Source: Jongsikchunia kroppenstedtii DSM 45133
GTDB lineage: Bacteria > Actinomycetota > Actinomycetes > Mycobacteriales > Mycobacteriaceae
Length of the DNA: 64,000 nt
Reading direction: 5' to 3'
Assembly (NCBI RefSeq): GCF_000380485.1
Contig: NZ_AQYG01000040.1
Coordinates: forward strand, 1-64,000
Shown: piece after piece, positions 18,957-28,148 of the stretch
Numbering within the stretch: the stretch's first letter is position 1
Layout: each line of letters begins with the position of its first letter
Notes under the pieces: generated by a model
What the model saw: the letters and a program-made list of their open reading frames with translations, nothing else
The model's database searches: none
Told to the model about the DNA's origin: nothing
Program-made: the position numbers and the translations under genes

Positions 18957-19077
18957 AAGGAGGTGGTCTGAAGTTGATTGACATACGGACACGTGAGGTG
19001 ACCGTCCGCTAGCCGGACTCTCACTGACAAGCGATTGGCCGGGAAGCAACACTGACTAGCAATCCCGGGCGGTCACC
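18957..19077 (+). other. Unexplained mini-ORF with near-perfect ribosome site and long stem
   Basis: The 274-bp space between cydC and the convergent nitrobindin gene holds AAGGAGGTGG at 18957-18966, an almost full anti-16S match, seven bases before a TTG-started 12-codon frame (18974-19012). The end of this frame is the 5' arm of a 12-bp stem: GGTGACCGTCCG at 18997-19008 pairs with CGGGCGGTCACC at 19066-19077 (one G-U pair). A competing hairpin CCGGGA/TCCCGG lies inside. This looks like a translated leader or attenuator, but no plus-strand gene follows. Confidence 0.4.
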
Positions 19078-19212
19078 CAGCCCTCGCGTCTCGGCCATGT
19101 CCGGCCGGCACCGGTTCGCGGTCTGCGAACGGCGCGGGGGCTGTCCCTATCTATGCGGCCCGTATCTGTGCAGCTGACCGATAACGCACCCGGTCGCTCA
19201 TTCGGCGTGGAG

Positions 19213-19839
19213 TCAGCCGGCGTAGCGCTGGAGGCGGGCGGACAGGCGTGGGACGAGATCACCGTCCGGGTCGACCCGTTCCTCGACGTAAGCGAGGTCG
19301 CCGTCCTCGACCAGGCCGTAAAGCCGTTTGGCCCCACCGGCTTTGAAGCCGGACTCGGACTTGATCACGACGTCGGTGGTCAGATTCCACGACGTTTGAT
19401 TGAGCGGTCGACCGTAGAACAGTTCGATCCAGCCCTCGGCGTGCGCGAGCAGGAATTCGATGTTGTCGTCCTCGTCGATCCGCCAGTAGCCGGTCTCGCG
19501 AAGATCGGGGCCGGTGTACTGGCCGTCGTCATCGAGGCGCCACGAGCGCGAGTCCCAGTTCAGGAAGTTCTGCCCGTCGTGGCTGATGATCAGCTGCTGG
19601 CCGAAGCGGTAGTCGCCGGTGACGGGGTCGTTGCCCTCGCCCTCGCCGCGCCAGACACCCACCATCGGCAGCAACCCGAGCAGTCCGGGGTGCAGATCGG
19701 GGCCCTGGCGCAGATTCGCCGTGTCATCGGCCAACGGCAGTCCGGGCAGGCCCGTGATGTTGCGCTGACCGGTCTCCTTGGCGCGTTCCTCCGCGCGGCC
19801 GATCGCCTCGTTCGCGTCGGCCTGCTCCGAGGAGCTCAC
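19213..19839 (-). CDS. Nitrobindin / FABP-like beta-barrel protein (Rv0813c-type)
   Basis: A 208-residue protein with a helical N-terminal 50 residues and a beta-barrel carrying the family motif [21 protein letters not shown] and [11 protein letters not shown]. It is clearly the orthologue of mycobacterial Rv0813c. Nitrobindins bind haem through a C-terminal histidine; here the matching segment reads [14 protein letters not shown], with arginine (R198) where relatives have histidine. It may therefore be a lipid or other ligand binder, not a haem protein. It follows the small membrane gene on the same strand after three bases. Confidence 0.85.
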   Translation of the reverse strand: MSSSEQADANEAIGRAEERAKETGQRNITGLPGLPLADDTANLRQGPDLHPGLLGLLPMVGVWRGEGEGNDPVTGDYRFGQQLIISHDGQNFLNWDSRSWRLDDDGQYTGPDLRETGYWRIDEDDNIEFLLAHAEGWIELFYGRPLNQTSWNLTTDVVIKSESGFKAGGAKRLYGLVEDGDLAYVEERVDPDGDLVPRLSARLQRYAG

Positions 19840-19842
19840 TGC

Positions 19843-19941
19843 TTAGGACTCGTCCTTGATCAAGCGGTAGAGCGTGTAGCAGCCGAACCAGGTGATCAGC
19901 ACGGAGCACAGGATCAGCAGGACCAGAAAGAATGCTTCCAC
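19843..19941 (-). CDS. Small single-helix membrane protein (32 aa)
   Basis: GTG-started frame coding a protein that is almost one transmembrane helix (FFLVLLILCSVLITWFGCYT) with a short charged tail (RLIKDES). The box TAAACT at 19949-19954 lies exactly seven bases before the GTG, a clear leaderless promoter, which argues that this short frame is real. It is followed directly by the nitrobindin gene and probably co-transcribed. Function unknown. Confidence 0.65.
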   Translation of the reverse strand: MEAFFLVLLILCSVLITWFGCYTLYRLIKDES

Positions 19942-19948
19942 GTCTGGA

Positions 19949-19954
19949 AGTTTA
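19949..19954 (-). promoter_or_regulatory. Leaderless -10 box of the small membrane gene
   Basis: TAAACT on the minus strand, seven bases before the GTG at 19941. Confidence 0.5.
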
Positions 19955-19973
19955 CCCCGGTGGCCACCAATGC

Positions 19974-20012
19974 GATCGGCCCGGCCATCCCTTTCGGATG
20001 ACCGGGCCGATC
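19974..20012 (-). terminator. Strong terminator hairpin after sseC
   Basis: An 11-bp perfect stem (GATCGGCCCGG with CCGGGCCGATC) continues through one mismatch into CATCC/GGATG around the loop CTTTC. It ends the minus-strand cysA2-sseC transcript 34 bp past the sseC stop. Confidence 0.7.
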
Positions 20013-20045
20013 CGGCGGCGTATCGGGTGTCAACCCGGTACGGAA

Positions 20046-20351
20046 TTACTTCGTGACGGTGATGTCGTTCTCGTAGACGCCCGCGCCCTCGGGGGACACG
20101 ACGACCTCGCCGTTGCCCGTCGAGGACAGTGCACGCAGCGTCCATTTGCCCGGCGCGGCGAAGAATCGGAAGTCGCCGGTGCCGGAGGCGACGACCTCGG
20201 CCGTGAACTCGCCGCTGCCGTCCAGCAGCCGGACGAACGCGCCGGCGACCGGGCTACCTGCGCCGTCGAGAACCTGACCGGTCAGGACGGTCTCCTTCTC
20301 GGTGTCGACGCCGGCCGGCAGCTTCTGACCCTGCTTCGGTGCAGCACACAT
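20046..20351 (-). CDS. sseC: DUF1416 protein SseC
   Basis: A 101-residue protein of the DUF1416 family starting MCAAPKQGQKLPAG. It folds as a carboxypeptidase-regulatory-like beta sandwich (VLTGQVLDGAGSPVAGAFVRLLDGSGEF). In mycobacteria sseC always follows cysA2, as here, where its ATG lies five bases past the cysA2 stop. A role in sulfur transfer or thiosulfate metabolism is assumed from this linkage; the biochemical activity is unknown. Confidence 0.88.
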   Translation of the reverse strand: MCAAPKQGQKLPAGVDTEKETVLTGQVLDGAGSPVAGAFVRLLDGSGEFTAEVVASGTGDFRFFAAPGKWTLRALSSTGNGEVVVSPEGAGVYENDITVTK

Positions 20352-20356
20352 ATCTC

Positions 20357-21190
20357 TTACTCTCCCAACTCGATCGGCGCGCCGACCAGCGAGCCGTACT
20401 CGGTCCAGCTGCCGTCGTAGTTCTTGACGTTCTCGTGGCCCAGGATCTCCTGCAGCACGAACCAGGTGTGGCTCGAACGCTCGCCGATGCGGCAGTAGGC
20501 GATGGTCTCCTTCTGCCCGTCCAGACCGGCGGTGGCGTACAGCTCGGCCAGCTCGTCGTCGGCGCGGAAGGTGCCGTCCTCGTTGGCAGCCTTGCTCCAC
20601 GGCACGTTGATGGCGCTCGGGATGTGGCCCGGACGCTGGCTCTGCTCCTGCGGCAGATGAGCCGGCGCCAGGATCTTGCCCGAGAACTCGTCAGGCGACC
20701 GTACGTCGACCAGGTTCTTGGTGCCGATCGCGGCGATGACCTCGTCGCGGAAGGCGCGGATGTTGTTGTTCGGAGCCTTCGCCACGTAGTTGGTGGCCGG
20801 GCGGCTCACGGTGTCGGTGCTCAGCGGGCGTCCGTCGAGCTCCCACTTCTTGCGGCCCCCGTCGAGCAGCTTGACGTCCTCGTGGCCGTACAGCTTGAAG
20901 TACCAGTAGGCGTAGGCCGCGAACCAGTTGTTGTTGCCGCCGTACAGGACGACGGTGTCGTCGTTGGCGATTCCCTTGGCGGACAACAGCTTCGAGAAGC
21001 CGTCGACGTCGACGAAGTCGCGCTTGACGTGATCCTGCAGGTCGTCCTTCCAGTCGATCTTGACGGCGCCGGCGATGTGCCCGCCGTCGTAGGCGCTGGT
21101 GTCTTCGTCGACCTCGACGAATACGACCTTGTCTGCGTTGAGGTTCTCCTCGGCCCAGTCTGCGGAGACCAGGACATCGGCGCGAGCCAT
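20357..21190 (-). CDS. cysA2: Thiosulfate sulfurtransferase (rhodanese) CysA2-type
   Basis: A 277-residue two-domain rhodanese almost identical in layout to mycobacterial CysA2 (Rv0815c). The catalytic cysteine is in YCRIGERSSHTWF in the second domain; the first domain lacks it, as usual. It moves sulfane sulfur from thiosulfate to acceptors such as cyanide or thiols. GAAAGGAAT precedes the ATG. The 114-bp leader before it begins with the stop of a poly-cysteine leader peptide, so expression is likely cysteine-controlled. Confidence 0.95.
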   Translation of the reverse strand: MARADVLVSADWAEENLNADKVVFVEVDEDTSAYDGGHIAGAVKIDWKDDLQDHVKRDFVDVDGFSKLLSAKGIANDDTVVLYGGNNNWFAAYAYWYFKLYGHEDVKLLDGGRKKWELDGRPLSTDTVSRPATNYVAKAPNNNIRAFRDEVIAAIGTKNLVDVRSPDEFSGKILAPAHLPQEQSQRPGHIPSAINVPWSKAANEDGTFRADDELAELYATAGLDGQKETIAYCRIGERSSHTWFVLQEILGHENVKNYDGSWTEYGSLVGAPIELGE

Positions 21191-21303
21191 GGGTGATTCC
21201 TTTCAATAAATGGAGACATCTGAGGGGGTGTGGACAGCACGAATAGACGTGGGACCACGGGGGAGAAGGTGAAGCTATGGCGCCAGAAAGCGCACGTCAC
21301 CGT

Positions 21304-21378
21304 TTATCGACAGCAACAATTGGCGGTGCGACAGAAATCGATCGCACGGCGCCGGGTGAGCAGCAGCTCGAGTTGCAT
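21304..21378 (-). CDS. Leaderless poly-cysteine leader peptide (24 aa) upstream of cysA2
   Basis: ATG at 21378 is preceded by the -10 box TACCCT (21386-21391) with seven bases between, so the transcript should start on the ATG. The peptide starts MQLELLLTRRR and ends NCCCR, with four cysteines in its last nine residues. Leaderless poly-cysteine small ORFs before the same sulfurtransferase genes are known from mycobacteria as cysteine-responsive attenuators. Stalling at the Cys codons when cysteine is low would expose the cysA2-sseC message. Too short for usual gene finders. Confidence 0.85.
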   Translation of the reverse strand: MQLELLLTRRRAIDFCRTANCCCR

Positions 21379-21407
21379 GTGGACGAGGGTACAGCACGCC
21401 ACCGGGG

Positions 21408-22199
21408 TCATTCAGGGTGCGGCCGGAAGTCGGTCAGCCGCAGCTCACGGGCCCCGCCGGTGCCCTGGAGCACGACGTCACTGCCCTGGGTCTGGGCGGT
21501 CGTCGGTGCGATTCCCCACGGCATCGGAAGCGCCGGGAGCGTGGCGCTGAACTGGGCGAGCACGCCCGGCAGATCGGCGTCGGCGATGCGGGTCGAGACG
21601 TGGTCCTCGGGGCCCGAGTAGCGGCCCGTGGCGCGGACCGACAACGCGCCGCCGGTGACCGACAGATCGGCCAGCACGCTGACCTTCTGCTTCTTTCCGT
21701 CGAGCTGCACCGAACCGGTGAGCAGGATTCCGGTGGACTTGCTCAGCAGGCCGTCCTGCGGTCCGCCGCCGCCGGCATCGTTCTTGTTCGCCGGGGTGGT
21801 GACGGTCAGGTCGACGATATGCAGGAAACGGCCGAGATTGACCGAGTCGATCTTGATCGACGAATCCACCGAGTCGACGTGGAACGCGGTGTTCTCGCCG
21901 ATCAGCCAACTGGGGGTGCGCACCGAGGAGATCCGGGAACGCAGATCCACCTGTTGTCCGTCGCCGACCAGCGCGTTGCGTGCGGTGATCCCGATCTGCG
22001 AATACTTTCCGCGACTGGCCGCCGCGGCGAACGGAAAGCCGGAAATGGTGATCTCGGGATCGCTGCGCAGGTCGGCCGCGGCCCGTAACGACCGCGAAAA
22101 GCGATACTCGGCGACGATGCCGGTAGTGAAATCCGCCACTACCGCGAGGATGGCCACGCTCATTACCAGGGCGATCGCCGCGACGATGAGCTTTCGCAC
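21408..22199 (-). CDS. lmeA: LmeA family phospholipid-binding protein (DUF2993)
   Basis: A 263-residue exported or membrane-anchored protein with an N-terminal hydrophobic helix (LIVAAIALVMSVAILAVVA). The rest is the DUF2993 fold with SDPEITISGFPFAAAASRGKY. Mycobacterial LmeA (Rv0817c) binds phospholipids in the periplasm and supports mannan elongation of lipomannan, and sits in the same place next to glnR. Divergent from glnR. Its stop is about 30 bases from the leader peptide start region of cysA2. Confidence 0.88.
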   Translation of the reverse strand: MRKLIVAAIALVMSVAILAVVADFTTGIVAEYRFSRSLRAAADLRSDPEITISGFPFAAAASRGKYSQIGITARNALVGDGQQVDLRSRISSVRTPSWLIGENTAFHVDSVDSSIKIDSVNLGRFLHIVDLTVTTPANKNDAGGGGPQDGLLSKSTGILLTGSVQLDGKKQKVSVLADLSVTGGALSVRATGRYSGPEDHVSTRIADADLPGVLAQFSATLPALPMPWGIAPTTAQTQGSDVVLQGTGGARELRLTDFRPHPE

Positions 22200-22315
22200 G
22201 CGGCTCCTTCCCCTCAGGCGTTGCGCTGGTTCCGGCTATTCTGTCACCTAACTTTCACCGGTCGGAAAAGCTGGGCCCATTCGAGCGGTGGAAAAATCGA
22301 TGAGAAGGGCGCCGC

Positions 22316-23023
22316 GTGGATCTTCTGCTGCTGACAGCCGATCCCCAACCGGAATCGGTGCTGCCTTCGCTATCCCTGCTGCCGCACACCGTCCGCGTCG
22401 CCGCGGCCGATGTGTCGTCGTTGATGGAGGCCGGCAAGTCGCAGATCGTCCTGGTCGACGCGCGTACCGATCTGGCCGCCGCCCGCGGGCTGTGTCGGCT
22501 GCTCGGCAGCACCGGAACCGGGGCGCCGGTCGTCGCGGTGGTCGGCGAGGGGGGACTGGTCGCCGTGAACGGCGACTGGGGAATCGACGACTTTCTGCTG
22601 CCGGCCACCGGTCCCGCCGAGATGGATGCGCGACTGCGGTTGCTGCTGGTGCGGTCGCACGGCGACGCCGGCACCGACGATTCCGGCGATGTCACGCTGG
22701 GCGATCTGGTGATCGACGAGTCCACGTATACGGCCCGGCTTCGCGGCCGTCCGCTCGACCTGACCTACAAGGAGTTCGAACTCCTGAAGTACCTGGCGCA
22801 GAACGCCGGTCGGGTGTTCACCCGCGCGCAGCTGCTGCAGGAGGTGTGGGGTTACGACTTCTTCGGCGGCACCCGCACCGTCGACGTGCACGTGCGACGC
22901 CTGCGCGCCAAGCTCGGTTCCGATCACGAGGCGCTGATCGGGACGGTGCGTAATGTCGGATACAAGGCGGTTCGGCCCTCGCGCGGCGGGGATGCGGCCG
23001 ATTCCGAGGACACCGCCGGCTGA
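22316..23023 (+). CDS. glnR: Nitrogen regulator GlnR (OmpR family orphan)
   Basis: A 235-residue protein with an N-terminal atypical receiver domain (D48 in [10 protein letters not shown] is kept, but the usual acidic pair is poor) and a C-terminal winged helix ([47 protein letters not shown]). GlnR switches on ammonium uptake and assimilation genes under nitrogen limitation and works without a cognate kinase. The place between lmeA and mshD matches mycobacteria. GTG start. Confidence 0.93.
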   Translation: MDLLLLTADPQPESVLPSLSLLPHTVRVAAADVSSLMEAGKSQIVLVDARTDLAAARGLCRLLGSTGTGAPVVAVVGEGGLVAVNGDWGIDDFLLPATGPAEMDARLRLLLVRSHGDAGTDDSGDVTLGDLVIDESTYTARLRGRPLDLTYKEFELLKYLAQNAGRVFTRAQLLQEVWGYDFFGGTRTVDVHVRRLRAKLGSDHEALIGTVRNVGYKAVRPSRGGDAADSEDTAG

Positions 23024-23032
23024 GGCTCACTG

Positions 23033-23914
23033 ATGGCGACACTGTCGGATCGACAGCGGGTAGACGTGCACTCCATGCTGGCGGCGGCCACCGCCCTGGA
23101 CGGCGTGGCGCCGTTGGGGGAGCAGTCGGTCCTGCTCGTCGATCGCGACGGTGAGCATGTCTGGACCGAGATCGCCGGCCGGGTCGTCGGATATGCGAAT
23201 GTCACGCCCGGCCGCGACGACGAGCCGCCGATGGCCGAGGTCGTGGTCGACCCCGATTTCCGGGGCCGCGGCATCGGGACCGTGCTCGCCGGCCAGCTCC
23301 TCGAGACCTTTCCGGGAGTGCGGATCTGGGCGCATGGCGATCTGCCCGCGGCCGCCGCGCTGGGCCGCCGGCTCGGCCTGCGACGGACGCGGGAGCTGCT
23401 GCAGCTGCGGCGCGACCTGACCGGCCTGCCGGAGCTCTCCGTGCCCGCTGACCTGCGCCTGCGCACCTATGCCGGGCCTGCGGAGGACGCCGAGTTGCTG
23501 CGCGTGAACAACGCCGCCTTCGAGTGGCATCCGGAGCAAGGCGGCTGGACCCAGGCGCAGATCGACGAGCGGACCGGCGCCGACTGGTTCGACCCGGCCG
23601 GCGTGTTCCTGGCCTTCGACGCGGCCGATGACCAGCGGCTCTTGGGGTTCCACTGGACGAAGATCCATCGCGCGGACGACCTGGGCGAGGTCTACGTCGT
23701 CGGCGTCGATCCGGCCGCGCAGGGTCGTGGCATCGGTCACGTGGTGACGCTCGCCGGTTTGCGGTATCTCGCCGATCAGGGGCTGCCGGCCGTCCAGCTC
23801 TACGTCGAGGGCGATAACACCGCTGCGCTGAAAACCTATGAGCGCCTTGGGTTTACCCGATACGCCGTCGATGTCGCCTACGGCGCTGCCGCCGATTCCG
23901 CGGCGTCGGCCTGA
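23033..23914 (+). CDS. mshD: Mycothiol synthase MshD
   Basis: A 293-residue acetyltransferase built of two GNAT domains. Acetyl-CoA loops are visible as VVDPDFRGRGIGTVLAG (first half) and VVGVDPAAQGRGIGHVV (second half). It acetylates Cys-GlcN-Ins in the last step of mycothiol synthesis, a thiol unique to actinobacteria. It follows glnR after nine bases, so they probably share a transcript. Confidence 0.95.
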   Translation: MATLSDRQRVDVHSMLAAATALDGVAPLGEQSVLLVDRDGEHVWTEIAGRVVGYANVTPGRDDEPPMAEVVVDPDFRGRGIGTVLAGQLLETFPGVRIWAHGDLPAAAALGRRLGLRRTRELLQLRRDLTGLPELSVPADLRLRTYAGPAEDAELLRVNNAAFEWHPEQGGWTQAQIDERTGADWFDPAGVFLAFDAADDQRLLGFHWTKIHRADDLGEVYVVGVDPAAQGRGIGHVVTLAGLRYLADQGLPAVQLYVEGDNTAALKTYERLGFTRYAVDVAYGAAADSAASA

Positions 23915-23950
23915 GCGAGTTCGCCGATCGTCCGCACGGGCCGCTGATGA

Positions 23951-23972
23951 GTTCATGCTGCGTTCACCTCGG
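23951..23972 (+). promoter_or_regulatory. PHO-box-like direct repeat before pstS
   Basis: Two 11-nt units start with GTTCA: GTTCATGCTGC (23951-23961) and GTTCACCTCGG (23962-23972). This period and sequence match actinobacterial PHO boxes bound by PhoP/RegX3. It lies 89 bp before the pstS start, where it would activate the phosphate operon under phosphate limitation. Confidence 0.6.
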
Positions 23973-24060
23973 TGGCGGCAACTGGCCACCGGCACCACCT
24001 ATTTTCATCTCGACCGCGCGTGCCATTCGACGGACGCGCACCTGACCAAGGGAATCCACA

Positions 24061-25185
24061 GTGAATCTGAGTCGTACCTCAGTTGCCGCCGTGTCGGTGG
24101 CCGCCGCGTCCGCGCTCATCCTCGGCGCATGCAGCAGTAACTCGGACAAGAACTCCGCGACGAGTTCGCAGGCCTCCAAGGTGGAGAACATCGCCTGCGC
24201 CGGCAAGCAGAACCTGAAGTCGTCCGGATCGACCGCGCAGGCGAACGCCATGCAGGTCTTCATGAAGAGCTACGCCAAGAGCTGCCCGGGCTCGCAGCTG
24301 GCCTACGCCGGCGGCGGGTCGGGACAGGGTGTCTCCGACTTCACCAAGGGCCTCACCGACTTCGGCGGCTCGGATTCGCCGCTGACCGACGCACAGGCCG
24401 CGGAGGCCCGCAGCCGCTGCAAGGGCTCGGACGCGTGGAACCTGCCGCTGGTGTTCGGCCCGATCGCGGTGGCCTACAACCTGCCCGGCGTCGACGGTGT
24501 CGCGCTGTCGGGTCCGACCCTGGCGAAGATCTTCGACGGCCAGATCAGCGAGTGGAATGATCCGGCGATCGCCGCCGAGAACCCGGGCAAGCAGCTGCCG
24601 GCGAAGAAGATCGACGTCCTGTACCGCGCTGAGGAGTCGGGCACCACCGACAACTTCCAGAAGTACCTGACCGCGGCCGGCGGCTGGACCAAGGGCACCG
24701 GCAAGAAGTTCAACGGCGGCGTCGGCGAGGGCAAGCAGGGCAACCCGGGTGTGGGCACCGCCGTGCAGTCGACCCCGTACTCGATCGGCTACGTCGAGTG
24801 GTCGTTCGCCAAGCAGAAGAACCTGCAGCAGGCCAACATCATCACCGGCCAGGATCGCTCCGGTGTGCAGCTGACGTCGGACAGCGTTTCGAAGACCATC
24901 GGCACCGCCAAGCTGAAGAACGGCGACGCCAGCAACAACCTGGTCATCGACACCAGCTCGTTCTACAACCCGACCGCTCCGGGCGCGTACCCGATCGTGC
25001 TGGCCACCTACGAGCTCGTCTGCTCGAACTACGGTGACACCCCCACCTCGGGAGCGGTGAAGACCTTCCTGAAGGTCGCCTCCTCGCCGCAGAATCAGGG
25101 CGCTGACCTGCAGAACCAGGGCTACGCGCCGCTGCCGGACTCGTTCCGGGCGCGCCTGGACACCGCGATCGACGCGATACAGTAG
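24061..25185 (+). CDS. pstS: Phosphate ABC transporter substrate-binding lipoprotein PstS
   Basis: A 374-residue phosphate-binding lipoprotein. The signal peptide ends in the lipobox LGAC (after ASALILGAC), so it is anchored outside the membrane. Phosphate-site motifs include [23 protein letters not shown] and [12 protein letters not shown] start with AAGGGA before it. First gene of pstSCAB and preceded by a PHO-box-like repeat. Confidence 0.96.
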   Translation: MNLSRTSVAAVSVAAASALILGACSSNSDKNSATSSQASKVENIACAGKQNLKSSGSTAQANAMQVFMKSYAKSCPGSQLAYAGGGSGQGVSDFTKGLTDFGGSDSPLTDAQAAEARSRCKGSDAWNLPLVFGPIAVAYNLPGVDGVALSGPTLAKIFDGQISEWNDPAIAAENPGKQLPAKKIDVLYRAEESGTTDNFQKYLTAAGGWTKGTGKKFNGGVGEGKQGNPGVGTAVQSTPYSIGYVEWSFAKQKNLQQANIITGQDRSGVQLTSDSVSKTIGTAKLKNGDASNNLVIDTSSFYNPTAPGAYPIVLATYELVCSNYGDTPTSGAVKTFLKVASSPQNQGADLQNQGYAPLPDSFRARLDTAIDAIQ

Positions 25186-25217
25186 CGCCACGACGTCACT
25201 GGAAAAAAGCAGCACTT

Positions 25218-26339
25218 GTGACGCGTGAGCGAATAGAGATCATGTCAGTGGATGACGCCCTGGAACCCGAATCAGACTCGACGGACCGGCCGGTGGAGAC
25301 ACCGCGCCAGGCCGGTCCCGTCGAGTCCGGTCGGCGGCGCGCAGCGCGAGCCGCACGCCAGCCCTCGTCGGGTTCCACGCCGAGCGCGCTGGGCCGGTCG
25401 GCGTCGTCCGTCGGCGATCACGTCTTCTCCTTTCTGGCCAAGGGTGTCGGACTCTTCGTCATCCTGCTGATCGCGGCGATCGCGATCGACCTGCTGGTGC
25501 AGGCGATCCCGTCGATCTCGAAGAACAACGCGAATCTGTTGTTCTCGTCGGACTGGGTCGCCGACGGCGCCTCGTTCGACAACGGCACGGCGAAATTCGG
25601 TGTCTGGGAACTCTTCCGGGCCACCGTTCTGAGCTCGGTGTTCGCGCTGGTCCTGGCAACGCCGGTCGCGATCGGGATCGCGACCTTCCTGGTCGAGTAC
25701 GCGCCGCGGTCGGTGACCCGGATTCTCGGCGGCGCCGTCGATCTGCTCGCCGCGGTGCCGTCGATCATCTTCGGTCTCTGGGGCTTCTACACACTGGCGC
25801 CGAAGCTGACGCCTATCGCGGACTGGCTGAACACCAATCTCGGCTGGTTCCCGCTCTTCGCCACCGGCAAGGTGTCGATCTCGGGCGGCGGCACCGTCTT
25901 CACCGCCGGCATCGTGCTGGCGATCATGATGCTGCCGATCATCACCTCGATCACGCGAGAGGTGTTGCGGCAGACGCCGACCGGGCAGAAGGAGGCCGCG
26001 CAGGCGCTCGGTGCCACCAAGTGGGAGCAGATTCGGCTGACGTCGTTCCCCTATGCACGCAGCGGCATCGTCGCGGCGTCGATGCTGGCCCTGGGCCGCG
26101 CGCTCGGCGAGACCATCGCGGTGATGATCATCCTGTCGTCGGCCTCGGGACGCCTCAAGTGGTCGCTGTTCGAGGGCGGCGACACCTTCGCCTCCAAGAT
26201 TGCCCGTGACGTCGGTGAGTTCACGGGCAGTACGCAGAGCGCCGGGGCGTACATCGCGGCCGGCCTGGTGCTGTTCGTCCTGACCTTCGTGGTCAACGCG
26301 ATCGCCCGACTGATCGCCGGCAGGAAGGTCAACGGATGA
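25218..26339 (+). CDS. pstC: Phosphate ABC transporter permease PstC
   Basis: A 373-residue permease with a charged cytosolic N terminus of about 70 residues and then roughly six helices. The ABC-coupling loop is [14 protein letters not shown]. It moves phosphate with PstA and PstB. The true start could be the GTG at 25218 or the ATG at 25242; neither has a good ribosome site. Confidence 0.94.
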   Translation: MTRERIEIMSVDDALEPESDSTDRPVETPRQAGPVESGRRRAARAARQPSSGSTPSALGRSASSVGDHVFSFLAKGVGLFVILLIAAIAIDLLVQAIPSISKNNANLLFSSDWVADGASFDNGTAKFGVWELFRATVLSSVFALVLATPVAIGIATFLVEYAPRSVTRILGGAVDLLAAVPSIIFGLWGFYTLAPKLTPIADWLNTNLGWFPLFATGKVSISGGGTVFTAGIVLAIMMLPIITSITREVLRQTPTGQKEAAQALGATKWEQIRLTSFPYARSGIVAASMLALGRALGETIAVMIILSSASGRLKWSLFEGGDTFASKIARDVGEFTGSTQSAGAYIAAGLVLFVLTFVVNAIARLIAGRKVNG

Positions 26340-26415
26340 GCGAGCGGCAGCGAGCGAATCATCAAACACAGCGTGCCTGTGCCTCGTGCGCGCACGGAGC
26401 GAAGCGAGTACGTGC
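26340..26415 (+). repeat. GAGCG-rich short repeat between pstC and pstA
   Basis: The 76-bp gap holds GAGCGGCAGCGAGCGAATC and, further on, GCACGGAGCGAAGCGAGTACG, two variants of a GAGCG/CGAG inverted motif. It looks like a small dispersed repeat inserted into the operon, with no coding content. Confidence 0.35.
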
Positions 26416-27342
26416 ATGAGCATCGCCTTGGACAAGGCGCCCGGCGAACCGGTCAAGAGTTCCCCCAGCGCATTCCGGCCGATCTCGCGGTCTCGGCGAT
26501 TCCGCAGCAACGCCGCGTTCGTGCTCTTCGGCGTCTGCTTCGTGATCGCCCTGATTCCGTTGGTGTGGCTGGGATCCGCGGTGATCGGCAACGGGATGGA
26601 CGCCATCACCGATCCGCACTGGTGGTTCGGCAACTCGCTCGGTGTCGACATGAACAGCGAGTACAACGCCGGTGTCTGGCCCGCCATCCTCGGTTCACTG
26701 ATCCAGGCGGCGATCGCCACGGTGATCTCGGTGCCGATCGCGGTGATGACCGCCGTGATGCTCGTGGAGTACCCGACGTCGAAGCTGGCCAAGCCGGCTT
26801 CGTTCATGGTGGACGTGCTCTCGGGCGTGCCGTCGATCGTCGCGACGCTGTTCATCTTCGGCATCTGGACCATCGGAATGGGCATGGGGCAGAGTGCATT
26901 CGCGGTCGGCCTGGCGATGATCCTGCTGATGGTGCCGATCGTCACGCGGTCCACCGAAGAGATGCTCAAGCTGGTGCCGGACGAATTGCGCGAGGCCGCA
27001 TACGCATTGGGCATCCCGAAGTGGAAGACCATCGTGCGGATCGTCATCCCGACCGCGCTGTCCGGCATGCTGTCGGGCATCTTCCTGGCGATCGCCCGCG
27101 TCATGGGTGAGACCGCGCCGGTGCTGATCCTCGCCGGGCCGGCATTGGCGACCACGGTCGTCAACCCCTTCGAGGGCGGCATGAACTCGCTGCCGCTCTT
27201 CATCAAAGACGCCTGGGCCCGCGCGTCCGATGCGTCCGCGTTCTACTACTGGGGCGCGGCGCTCACCCTGATCATCATCATCGCGGTGCTGAACATCATC
27301 GCGGCCCTCATCGCGAAGTTCCTTGCGCCCAAGACGAAATAG
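26416..27342 (+). CDS. pstA: Phosphate ABC transporter permease PstA
   Basis: A 308-residue permease with about six helices and the coupling loop [17 protein letters not shown] 26416 is chosen over the longer frame because the extra N-terminal part lies in the repeat gap. Partner of PstC. pstB follows 11 bases later. Confidence 0.95.
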   Translation: MSIALDKAPGEPVKSSPSAFRPISRSRRFRSNAAFVLFGVCFVIALIPLVWLGSAVIGNGMDAITDPHWWFGNSLGVDMNSEYNAGVWPAILGSLIQAAIATVISVPIAVMTAVMLVEYPTSKLAKPASFMVDVLSGVPSIVATLFIFGIWTIGMGMGQSAFAVGLAMILLMVPIVTRSTEEMLKLVPDELREAAYALGIPKWKTIVRIVIPTALSGMLSGIFLAIARVMGETAPVLILAGPALATTVVNPFEGGMNSLPLFIKDAWARASDASAFYYWGAALTLIIIIAVLNIIAALIAKFLAPKTK

Positions 27343-27353
27343 GTATTGCAGCC

Positions 27354-28130
27354 ATGGCTAAACGACTCGACATCAATGATCTGAACATCTACTACGGCAA
27401 GTTCCACGCCGTGAAGAACGTCAGTCTGCAGGTGCCGCCGCGGTACGTGACGGCGTTCATCGGCCCGTCGGGCTGCGGCAAGTCGACCGTGCTGCGGACG
27501 CTGAACCGGATGCATGAGGAGACCCCCGGCGCGCGCGTCGAGGGTTCGGTGGAGCTCGACGGCGAGAACATCTACGGCCGCGGCGTCAGCCCGGTCAGCG
27601 TGCGTACCACCATCGGCATGGTGTTCCAGCGGCCGAACCCGTTCCCCACCATGTCGATCCGCGACAACGTGGTCGCCGGGCTGCGGTTGCAGGGCGTACG
27701 CAACAAGTCCCAGCTCGACGAGGTCTGCGAGCGCAGCCTGCGCGGCGCGAACCTGTGGGAAGAGGTCAAGGACCGGCTGCGCAAGCCGGGTGGCAGCCTC
27801 TCGGGCGGTCAGCAGCAGCGACTGTGCATCGCGCGGGCGATCGCCGTGTCGCCGGACGTGCTGCTCATGGACGAGCCCTGCTCGGCGCTCGACCCGATCT
27901 CGACGCTGGCGATCGAGGATCTGATCACCGAGCTCAAGAAGGACTACACGATCGTCATCGTCACCCACAACATGCAGCAGGCGGCGCGGGTCAGCGATCA
28001 GACGGCGTTCTTCAACCTGTCCGGCGTCGGTCAGCCGGGCGAGCTGATCGAGATCAACGACACCGAGACGATCTTCTCCAACCCGGACAAGAAGGCCACG
28101 GAAGACTATATTTCAGGTCGTTTCGGGTAG
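27354..28130 (+). CDS. pstB: Phosphate ABC transporter ATPase PstB
   Basis: A 258-residue ATPase with Walker [10 protein letters not shown], signature LSGGQQQRL and Walker [14 protein letters not shown]. It powers phosphate uptake by PstSCA and matches phoT in mycobacteria. Last gene of the operon. Confidence 0.97.
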   Translation: MAKRLDINDLNIYYGKFHAVKNVSLQVPPRYVTAFIGPSGCGKSTVLRTLNRMHEETPGARVEGSVELDGENIYGRGVSPVSVRTTIGMVFQRPNPFPTMSIRDNVVAGLRLQGVRNKSQLDEVCERSLRGANLWEEVKDRLRKPGGSLSGGQQQRLCIARAIAVSPDVLLMDEPCSALDPISTLAIEDLITELKKDYTIVIVTHNMQQAARVSDQTAFFNLSGVGQPGELIEINDTETIFSNPDKKATEDYISGRFG

Positions 28131-28148
28131 CCCAGTGGCCGATAGGCC

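Noticed and set aside
18997-19077. SAM-type or other known riboswitch
   Set aside because: A long stem and inner hairpin exist, but I could not match the conserved core of any known class and no regulated gene follows.
24079-25215. A 378-codon minus frame opposite pstS
   Set aside because: Shadow; Arg/Leu-rich with no recognisable fold.
25272-27206. A 644-codon minus frame across pstC and pstA
   Set aside because: Antisense shadow of two permease genes; no domain or ribosome site.
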